Part shown: in pieces, positions 1 through 5,277 of the stretch
Position numbering within the stretch: position 1 is the stretch's first letter
How the letters are laid out: each line of letters begins with the position of its first letter
Notes under the pieces: model-generated
The model's database searches: none
The model's input: the letters and a program-made list of their open reading frames with translations, nothing else
Told to the model about the DNA's origin: nothing
Made by a program: the position numbers and the translations under genes
From: Halothiobacillus neapolitanus
GTDB taxonomy: Bacteria > Pseudomonadota > Gammaproteobacteria > Halothiobacillales > Halothiobacillaceae
Assembly (NCBI GenBank): GCA_020722165.1
Contig: DYLI01000064.1
Location: forward strand, 1-9,113
Direction: 5' to 3'
Length of the DNA stretch: 9,113 nt

Positions 1-2
1 TC

Positions 3-1994
3 TCCAAGGCGCGTTTGCCGCTTGCTCTTGGGCTGATGTTCTCAGCCAGTATCCTGCTTTACGGTTGTGGCGGTGATGAAGCTGTCGTTCTGCCCGCAGC
101 CCCTGTAACCCCTGCCGTCGGTACCAAGGTGTCTGTCGCCCTGGCGGAAACCACCGACCTGCATACCAACATCCTCAGCTACGATTATTTCAAGACCGCC
201 GAAGACAAAACCGTCGGCCTTGAGCGCGCCGCAACTGTCATTGCGCAAATTCGCAAAGACAACCCCAACACACTGTTGCTCGATAACGGCGACACCCTTC
301 AAGGCACGTCGCTGGGCGATTACCAAGCTACGATCAGCCCGCTGAAGTGCGAGGAAACCCACGCCCAGTTCAAGGCGATGAACTACCTGAAGTACGACGT
401 CATGGTCGTGGGCAATCACGAGTTCAACTATGGCCTTGACTACCTCAGCCAGGTCACCCACAACGGCAACTGGGATGCCAAATATGCCAACTGCAAGGGG
501 TCGGACTTCCCGCTCATCAGCGCCAACGTCTACAAAACAGCCGACAAAAAGCCGCTGTACACGCCTTATGTCATTCTTGAGCGCACCTTCAGCGGCCAGA
601 AGTTCAAAGTCGGCGTGATTGGCTTCACCCCGCCGCCCATCGTGTTGTGGGACAAAAAATGGCTGGATGGCAAGGTCTATGTTGAAGGCGTGAAGGAATC
701 CGCCGAAAAATACGTGCCGGAAATGCGCAGCAAAGGTGCGGATATCGTCGTCGCCATGGTGCATGGCGGTATCGACAATCGCGCCTACAGCGTGACCATG
801 GAAAACGCCGCTTACTACGTCGCCGATGTGCCGGGTATTGATGCCATGTTCATGGGTCATTCGCACCAAAAGTTTCCGGATGGTAAGACCTACGCGGGTA
901 TCGATGGCGTGGATAACGTCAAGGGCACGATCAAGGGCGTGCCGTCCGTTATGGGCGGCTTCTGGGGCAACAATGTTGGTCTGATTAACCTCGATATGGA
1001 GTGGGACGGCAAGCAGTGGAAGCGGGTTGCCGCAAGCTCCGCACTCAAGCCCATCTCCAGCAAGGATGCGGCGGGTGTCACCACCTATGTTGCGGTTGAT
1101 CCAGAAATCGCCAAGCTGGTGAAAACCGAGCACGAGGGCACGATCAAGTACGTGCAAACCCCGGTCGGTACAAGCGATTACCGCATTGCCAGCCAGTTCA
1201 CTCAAGTTGGCTCGGCCAGCGTGGTGCAGCTCGTGAATGATGCGCAACTCACGCACATGAAGGACGTGATCGCCAAGGGCTTTCCGCAATATGCGGCACT
1301 GCCGCTGCTTTCCGCCGCTGCGCCGTTCAAGATGAACTTCAACAACACCGGCTACACTGACGTTGCAGCGGGTGGTATCGCCATCAAAAACGTGGCCGAT
1401 GTTTACCTTTACCCCAATACGCTGCAAGCGGTGAAGCTCAAAGGCGCGGATGTGAAAACCTGGCTGGAAAAATCGGCTGAATACTTCAACCAGATCGACC
1501 CGGCCAAGAGCGAAGATCAGGAGCTGATTAACTCAAGCTTCCCGTCCTACAACTTCGACGTGATCCAGGGTAGCAGCCTGACCTACCAGATCGACGTGAC
1601 CCAGCCGAAAGGCAGCCGTATCGTCAACCTGAACATCAACGGCGTGGCTCTGGGCGCCGCACAGGACGTGATCGTAGTGACCAACAACTACCGCGCCAGC
1701 GGCGGCGGTGGCTTCGCGGGTCTTAACGGCAGCCAAGTCGTGTACGAAGACCCGGACACCAACCGCGAGATCATCGTCAACTTCATCAAAGCCAAGCAAG
1801 TGCTTACCCGTCAGAACAACGCCGCCAACCGCAACTGGAGCTTCGTGAAGAAGGCCACGGCGGGCAAGGTGCTGTTCCAGTCCGGCTACGACAGCCTGCA
1901 ACTGGCAAAGGACGACGGCATTACCAACATCAGCAAGGACTCGGACAAGGCGGATAAGTCGGTGTCCATCTATCGCCTGATGCTGGATATATAA
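3..1994 (+). CDS. cpdB: 2',3'-cyclic-nucleotide 2'-phosphodiesterase/3'-nucleotidase, lipoprotein form (5' end outside window)
   Basis: This periplasmic enzyme opens 2',3'-cyclic nucleotides and removes the 3'-phosphate, salvaging RNA breakdown products. Residues are counted from the TTG at 15. The N-terminal metallophosphatase domain shows TTDLHTN (D48, H50), LLDNGD (D90), GNHEF (133-137), H250 and GHSH (281-284), the two-metal ligand set. The C-terminal 5'-nucleotidase domain shows YNFDVI (512-517), YQIDVTQP and TNNYRASGGGGF (556-567). The line-up with E. coli CpdB, as I remember it, is close throughout, and the length (over 659 aa) fits. The frame is open to the window edge, with Lys and Arg codons before the TTG, then a hydrophobic stretch and the lipobox LLYGC (Cys 18). 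I therefore infer that the true start lies upstream and that the protein is lipid-anchored, unlike the soluble E. coli enzyme. Codons are strongly C-ending compared with the kinase genes. It stands alone, convergent with the DUF2202 gene. Confidence 0.95.
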   Translation, partial: SKARLPLALGLMFSASILLYGCGGDEAVVLPAAPVTPAVGTKVSVALAETTDLHTNILSYDYFKTAEDKTVGLERAATVIAQIRKDNPNTLLLDNGDTLQGTSLGDYQATISPLKCEETHAQFKAMNYLKYDVMVVGNHEFNYGLDYLSQVTHNGNWDAKYANCKGSDFPLISANVYKTADKKPLYTPYVILERTFSGQKFKVGVIGFTPPPIVLWDKKWLDGKVYVEGVKESAEKYVPEMRSKGADIVVAMVHGGIDNRAYSVTMENAAYYVADVPGIDAMFMGHSHQKFPDGKTYAGIDGVDNVKGTIKGVPSVMGGFWGNNVGLINLDMEWDGKQWKRVAASSALKPISSKDAAGVTTYVAVDPEIAKLVKTEHEGTIKYVQTPVGTSDYRIASQFTQVGSASVVQLVNDAQLTHMKDVIAKGFPQYAALPLLSAAAPFKMNFNNTGYTDVAAGGIAIKNVADVYLYPNTLQAVKLKGADVKTWLEKSAEYFNQIDPAKSEDQELINSSFPSYNFDVIQGSSLTYQIDVTQPKGSRIVNLNINGVALGAAQDVIVVTNNYRASGGGGFAGLNGSQVVYEDPDTNREIIVNFIKAKQVLTRQNNAANRNWSFVKKATAGKVLFQSGYDSLQLAKDDGITNISKDSDKADKSVSIYRLMLDI

Positions 1995-2032
1995 CGCCTT
2001 GTCTCGCCCGGGACGTTGGTCTCGGGGGAACG

Positions 2033-2062
2033 AAAAGCCCGGTCATGTGACCGGGCTTTTTT
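2033..2062. terminator. Bidirectional rho-independent terminator between convergent genes
   Basis: A GC-rich perfect inverted repeat, GCCCGGTC and GACCGGGC around an ATGT loop, is flanked by four A on the left and six T on the right. Including the A/T flanks, the arms pair over about 12 bp. It can therefore end transcripts of cpdB (+) and of the DUF2202 gene (-), whose stop codons lie 38 bp and 33 bp away. Confidence 0.93.
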
Positions 2063-2095
2063 GTGGCGAAAGTTCAGGCCAGTGAATCAGTGCTC

Positions 2096-2761
2096 TCAGC
2101 GACCGCCGCAGCGTTCATGCGAGCTGGTGATGATGGCGTTGACTTCGGCTTGAGGCAGCACTTGGGCGACGTAGCTGCCTTGGGTCGCCGCAACTTGCGA
2201 GGCAAAGGCGCGCAAATGGTTGCGTGAGCCGCACATCAGGCTCTCATACATGCGATCCAGATCGGCCAGCTTGGTTTGTTCAATGGATTCCTTCAAATCC
2301 TGAATATCCACTTCTTCAATCAGACCGCCGACGAGCAGGGCATCCAGAGGGCTTTTTTGTCCGCGTGTCAGCAGTTCGTTGTAAAGCGCCGCAAGTTCAG
2401 GATTCACAAAGCCGCCGAGCTGATTTTCATCAACCACGGGGTCAGGCAGGCCGTATTTCTCCAGTTTGGCTTCGACTTGATCCATGTGCCGTTGCTCGGC
2501 TTGAGCAATGTTTTGCATCACGGTCACGACGGGCAGATTGCCGCTGCGGGTGTACCAATAGTCGGAGAGCGTAAGGTAGACATCACGCGCCAGCTTTTCT
2601 TCTTCGCGCATATAGGTCAGCTCATGGCCGTCTTGGGCACTTAGGGTGGGCATTTGAATGCTTTGATTTTGGCCGCTGTTGCCACCTGCTGCGAAGCTTG
2701 GGGCTGCGGCGGCAAGGCCGATGATTAGGCTTAGAGTGAGCGGAAGAATGGACTTTTTCAT
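2096..2761 (-). CDS. Periplasmic DUF2202 ferritin-like protein
   Basis: This 221-aa protein has a Sec signal peptide (MKKS, a hydrophobic stretch, then PSFA|A near residue 24), so it should be periplasmic. The rest is a DUF2202 domain, a family placed among ferritin-like helical bundles. Visible signatures are MREEEKLARDVY (E53-E55), QAEQRHMD (E89-x-x-H92), YGLPDP, NPELAALY, GGLIEEVDIQDL (E149, E150) and GSRNHLRAF (H182). The Glu and His positions could hold a di-metal centre, but this is inferred from family resemblance. The only two cysteines, C177 (MCGSRNH) and C218 (CGG near the end), have counterparts in the upstream paralogue. The start is supported by GAGGAG 8 nt before ATG. It is the last gene of a four-gene set, 30 bp after its paralogue, and ends at the shared terminator. 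The biochemical role is unknown. The DUF2202 call is firm. Confidence 0.9.
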   Translation of the reverse strand: MKKSILPLTLSLIIGLAAAAPSFAAGGNSGQNQSIQMPTLSAQDGHELTYMREEEKLARDVYLTLSDYWYTRSGNLPVVTVMQNIAQAEQRHMDQVEAKLEKYGLPDPVVDENQLGGFVNPELAALYNELLTRGQKSPLDALLVGGLIEEVDIQDLKESIEQTKLADLDRMYESLMCGSRNHLRAFASQVAATQGSYVAQVLPQAEVNAIITSSHERCGGR

Positions 2762-2791
2762 GCTGAGGACTCCTCGTGCTGGGTGGAGAAA

Positions 2792-3550
2792 TTAAGACTT
2801 GCCGTTTTGCTTGCCACCACTCCCTGTCGAACTGGTGCCGCCGCAAGTTTCATTCGGGCTATTGACAATGGCATCGACTGTGGCCTGCGGTAGAAGCTGG
2901 GCGGTGTAACCCCCTTCGGTGTTAATCAGCTGCCCGGCAAAGCTGCGCAGATGGTTGCGTGAGCCGCACATCAGCGCTTCATACACCTGGTCGGTATAGG
3001 CTTGTTGGCTGATTTCAATTGAACGTTGCAGGTCTTCAATATCGACTTCTTCAATCAGGCCGCCAACCTTGAGTGCCGCACTTTGGCTGGTTTTGCCCTG
3101 GGTCATGAGCGTGCTGTATAGCTGGGCGAGTTCGGGGTTGAGGAATACGCCACTTGGTTCATTGGCACCAATGGGGTCAGGCAGTCCATAGCAGGCCAGC
3201 ACCGCTTTCATGCTGTCCATGTGCTCTTGTTCAGCTTGGACGATATTGCCCATGATGCTGACGACAGGAACCGTACCTGCCTGGGCTTGCCAATAGACGG
3301 CGAGGTCAGCATATACGTCACGAGCGAGCTTTTCTTCTTCGCGCATGAACAAGGCTTCGTCGACTTCAGGTTGGGTGAGAGGGATGATGGCACTCGGGCA
3401 TGCGCTTGGCGTGACGGGCGCTGGCGCTGGCGCAGGTGTCGTACTGCTGCTCGTTGCGCCTGTATCTGTGCCACCACCGCAGGCTGTGAGCATGGCAATG
3501 CCCGCGGCCAGCAGGGTTAAACGCAGGTGTTTGATGGGGAAAGCTGGCAT
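2792..3550 (-). CDS. DUF2202 ferritin-like lipoprotein
   Basis: This is a 252-aa paralogue of the downstream gene. I chose the ATG at 3550 over the one at 3583 because it gives a compact lipoprotein signal (basic KHLR, hydrophobic stretch, lipobox LTAC, Cys 24) and because no ribosome site precedes 3583; the one before 3550 (GAG, about 8-10 nt away) is itself weak. After Cys 24 comes a Gly/Thr/Ser/Ala-Pro linker to about residue 50, as in tethered lipoproteins. The DUF2202 domain follows: MREEEKLARDVY (E71-E73), QAEQEHMD (E107-x-x-H110), YGLPDP, NPELAQLY, GGLIEEVDIEDL (E167, E168), MCGSRNHLRSF (C195, H200), and a C-terminal CGG (C236) before a Gly/Ser/Lys tail. Compared with its neighbour it adds the lipid anchor, the linker and two extra cysteines (about residues 51 and 120). 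The inner-membrane or outer-membrane destination is not certain. The function is unknown. Confidence 0.9.
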   Translation of the reverse strand: MPAFPIKHLRLTLLAAGIAMLTACGGGTDTGATSSSTTPAPAPAPVTPSACPSAIIPLTQPEVDEALFMREEEKLARDVYADLAVYWQAQAGTVPVVSIMGNIVQAEQEHMDSMKAVLACYGLPDPIGANEPSGVFLNPELAQLYSTLMTQGKTSQSAALKVGGLIEEVDIEDLQRSIEISQQAYTDQVYEALMCGSRNHLRSFAGQLINTEGGYTAQLLPQATVDAIVNSPNETCGGTSSTGSGGKQNGKS

Positions 3551-3622
3551 AGAGTTGATCTCGTGATTTAGGGATAAAAGCATTGTGGAGGAGCCAGGCT
3601 TGAGTCTTTGTGGCGTGAGCGA

Positions 3623-3949
3623 TTAACGCTGTCCGCGCCCGCCACCCTGGCCGCCACCCTGGCTCCCAATCTGACCACCACCTTGTTTGCCGCCGCTCTG
3701 TCCGCGTGCCTGATTTTCAGCTTGGCGCTCAGCTTGGGTTTCGGTCTGACGCTGGGTTTGTTGTTCTAGTTGGCGCTCATTGACGCTCGGATTTTGCGCG
3801 GCTTCATGGCTGCGTTGTTGAATCTGCTGCTGCAATTGGGTTTGATTGAGCAAAGGCTCTTCGGCTTGAGCCACGCTTACGCCACCAAGGCCAGTTAGGC
3901 CGAGTGCCAAAACGATATTACGGAGGGTTGGGTTTGCAGACTTGAGCAT
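3623..3949 (-). CDS. Small exported Gln/Gly-rich protein, unknown function
   Basis: I do not recognise a named family. The 108-aa product begins with a convincing Sec signal peptide (LRNIVLALGLTGLGGVSVAQA, cut before EEP near residue 30). The mature part is low complexity. A Gln-rich stretch contains LQQQIQQRSHEAAQ, then a Gln/Arg/Glu/Thr segment (QTQRQTETQAERQAENQ) suggests a charged helix or coiled coil, then a Gly/Gln tail is built on GGQG and ends GGGRGQR. The first motif resembles LQDQVQQRSEQAAQ of the upstream gene, so the two look like diverged paralogues. There are no cysteines. The start has GAGG 8 nt ahead of ATG. It lies 42 bp after one partner and 72 bp before the DUF2202 lipoprotein gene. 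The biased codons match an expressed protein, but the low complexity makes homology searches weak. An envelope role is inferred from the signal peptide only. Confidence 0.75.
   Translation of the reverse strand: MLKSANPTLRNIVLALGLTGLGGVSVAQAEEPLLNQTQLQQQIQQRSHEAAQNPSVNERQLEQQTQRQTETQAERQAENQARGQSGGKQGGGQIGSQGGGQGGGRGQR
3639..3662. repeat. Two perfect 12-bp tandem repeats inside the Gly-rich tail
   Basis: The unit CCGCCACCCTGG (+ strand) occurs twice back to back and encodes the repeated Gly/Gly/Gln/Gly segment of the small exported protein. The unit is a multiple of three, so copy changes would lengthen or shorten the tail without breaking the frame. Confidence 0.85.
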
Positions 3950-3991
3950 GATGTAAACCTCATGGTGAGTTTGAAAAAAGGTTGAGCGCTG

Positions 3992-4372
3992 TTAGTGGCG
4001 ACCGCCACCGCGCCCACCTGCGCCCATGCCGCTTTGACCTGAGCCTTGGCTTGCGCCTTGCCCCATGCCACTAGGCGATGCAACGGAGCCTGGTTCGCTC
4101 GCTTGGCCGTAGCGCCGCTCGTAGCCTTGGCCGTAGCCTTGACCCTGCTTTGCAGCTGCGCCGTGGTTCATGCTGCCTTGACCATAACCCTGCGCGGGTG
4201 CCGTCGGCTCAATCAGCCATTCGGCAGGGGCGCTGGGTGCGGCACCTTGTTGTGCCGCTTGTTCGCTGCGTTGTTGCACCTGATCTTGCAAGCGTGCTGG
4301 ATCAATGCGTAACTCGCCGCTAAAGGCGGGCGAGCTGGCAAGGGTCAGGAGCAAAAAATACAGGTGCTTCAT
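3992..4372 (-). CDS. Small exported Gly/Gln/Tyr-rich protein, unknown function
   Basis: I do not recognise a named family. I place the start at the ATG at 4372 (126 aa) because it begins directly with a signal peptide (MKHLYFLLLTLASSPAFS, cut near residue 18). The alternative ATG at 4414 adds 14 polar residues before it and has no good ribosome site; the site at 4372 is also weak. After the signal comes LRIDPARLQDQVQQRSEQAAQ, matching the motif of the next gene, then a Pro/Ala linker. The tail is rich in Gly, Gln, Tyr, Ser and Met, with GYGQG repeats (about residues 62-90), scattered His and Met, and the end GGRGGGRH. Such a tail is probably disordered. It is the first gene of the minus-strand set and faces the response regulator across 176 bp. 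Metal binding through His/Met or a matrix-like role is conceivable but unproven. Confidence 0.72.
   Translation of the reverse strand: MKHLYFLLLTLASSPAFSGELRIDPARLQDQVQQRSEQAAQQGAAPSAPAEWLIEPTAPAQGYGQGSMNHGAAAKQGQGYGQGYERRYGQASEPGSVASPSGMGQGASQGSGQSGMGAGGRGGGRH
4102..4138. repeat. Direct repeat encoding GYGQG units
   Basis: CTTGGCCGTAGC (4102-4113) recurs at 4126-4137 (+ strand) within the coding region of the Gly/Gln/Tyr-rich protein. On the minus strand it encodes Tyr-Gly-Gln units. It explains the repeated peptide and gives a place where the length could vary in frame. Confidence 0.7.
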
Positions 4373-4548
4373 GGTTTCGGTCTTGGCTTCGTTGTCTGTG
4401 GGCTTGGTGCGCATTGTGGGCGTTGTACCTTGCGCGGGTATTGCGCCTGTGCAACCGTGTGTAACAGTGTGTTACAGCACTCAAAAGTGCGGCGGGAGCG
4501 CTGCTATAGTTGATGAAAATTAACGCTCATTGATTTAAGGACGTGCCA
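4373..4548. promoter_or_regulatory. Divergent promoter region of the secreted-protein operon and the two-component genes
   Basis: This gap of about 175 bp must hold the promoters for both directions. For the regulator, a -10-like TATAGT lies at 4505-4510. The -35 position (about 4482-4487, CAAAAG) is poor, as at promoters needing an activator. A good ribosome site, AAGGA (4537-4541), lies 7 nt before ATG 4549. Upstream are several repeats, listed separately. I could not pick a convincing -10/-35 pair for the minus-strand operon. Confidence 0.6.
4430..4480. promoter_or_regulatory. Candidate OmpR-type operator: phased direct repeats with a palindrome
   Basis: Three successive 10-mers, GCAACCGTGT (4451), GTAACAGTGT (4461) and GTTACAGCAC (4471), form a direct repeat; the first two agree at 8 of 10 positions. 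Within them TGTAAC-AGTGT-GTTACA (4460-4476) is a perfect 6-bp inverted repeat. Just before, TTGCGCGGGTA (4430) and TTGCGCCTGTG (4441) form an 11-bp-phased repeat with 8 of 11 matches. OmpR/PhoB-family regulators commonly bind direct repeats spaced by one helical turn, and the site sits just upstream of the poor -35 of the regulator gene. Binding by the neighbouring regulator is inferred. Confidence 0.5.
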
Positions 4549-5277
4549 ATGCCGACGATTTGGGTGATTGACGATGATGACGCCCTGCGCGAGCTGCTGC
4601 TGCGTTATTTGGGCGAGCAAGGCTTTACGGTGCGTGGCTTAAACGATGGCGCGGCGCTGGATCGTGCGTTAGCAGAAGGCGTGCGCCCTGATGTTTTTCT
4701 GCTGGATTTGATGTTGCCGGGTGAGGATGGTTTGTCGATTGCGCGGCGGCTGCGGGCGGGCGGCGCGACACCCATCATTATGCTTTCGGCACGCGGCGAG
4801 GATTTGGACCGCATTATCGGCCTGGAGGTGGGGGCGGATGACTACTTGCCCAAGCCGTTCAATCCGCGAGAGTTGTTGGCGCGCATTCGTGCGGTGTTGC
4901 GTCGGGTGACTGTCGCGGAAGCCGTGTCTGCGGAAATTAATCACGCACAAACTGCGCCAAATAGGCTTGAACATGCTGGGTTTTGCATGGATTTGGATGT
5001 GCATCGTCTGTTGCTTGATGGTGCGGATATTGGTTTAACCGAGGGCGAGTTTCAGCTTTTGCGCGTATTTATGCAGCATCCGCGCCGCTTGTTGTCGCGT
5101 GAGTTTTTGCTGGACACGGTGCGTGGCTTGGATCACTCGCCGTTTGACCGCAGCATGGATGTGCGCGTGACGCGGCTGCGGCGCAAGATCGAACCCAACC
5201 CGGCGCAGCCGCGCTATTTGCTCACGATTCGTGGCGAGGGTTATGTATTTATGCCCGAAGGGCGTGTGCCGGGATGA
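4549..5277 (+). CDS. OmpR-family response regulator
   Basis: This 242-aa transcription factor has a receiver domain (residues 1-120) with the acidic pocket D8-D10, phospho-acceptor D53 (LLDLMLPGEDG), S80 and K102 (PKPF). The segment RGEDLDRIIGLEVGADDYLP through FNPRELLARIRAVLRR is very close to OmpR itself. A linker of about 20 residues leads to a winged-helix DNA-binding domain (about 142-238) with LTEGEFQLL, SREFLL, FDRSMDVRVTRLRRKIE as recognition helix, and YLLTIRGEGYVF as the wing. I chose ATG 4549 because AAGGA is 7 nt before it; the in-frame GTG at 4543 is only 1 nt from that site. The stop overlaps the kinase start by ATGA, so the two are translationally coupled. It probably receives phosphate from that kinase and may control both itself and the divergent secreted-protein operon. 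It may not be the cell's true OmpR, as no porin gene is near. Confidence 0.95.
   Translation: MPTIWVIDDDDALRELLLRYLGEQGFTVRGLNDGAALDRALAEGVRPDVFLLDLMLPGEDGLSIARRLRAGGATPIIMLSARGEDLDRIIGLEVGADDYLPKPFNPRELLARIRAVLRRVTVAEAVSAEINHAQTAPNRLEHAGFCMDLDVHRLLLDGADIGLTEGEFQLLRVFMQHPRRLLSREFLLDTVRGLDHSPFDRSMDVRVTRLRRKIEPNPAQPRYLLTIRGEGYVFMPEGRVPG

Noticed and set aside
42..1427. Long antisense open frame (461 codons) opposite cpdB
   Set aside because: The plus-strand frame has all CpdB motifs in order. The antisense product has no recognisable domain and arises from the biased codons of cpdB.
2622..2846. Minus-strand frame spanning the junction of the DUF2202 genes
   Set aside because: Its translation is basic and without signal or domain, and it overlaps two well supported genes.
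3551..3583. Upstream ATG for the DUF2202 lipoprotein
   Set aside because: It has no ribosome site and would put 11 extra polar residues before the lipoprotein signal.
4046..4323. Two plus-strand frames opposite the Gly/Gln/Tyr-rich gene
   Set aside because: Arg/Leu/Cys-rich translations with no ribosome site. The minus strand gives a signal peptide and a motif shared with its neighbour.
4430..4480. CRISPR-like repeat array
   Set aside because: The units are 10-11 bp, back to back and without spacers, which fits an operator and not a CRISPR array.
4543..4548. GTG start giving two extra residues on the response regulator
   Set aside because: It lies only 1 nt from the AAGGA site, while ATG 4549 has 7-nt spacing.
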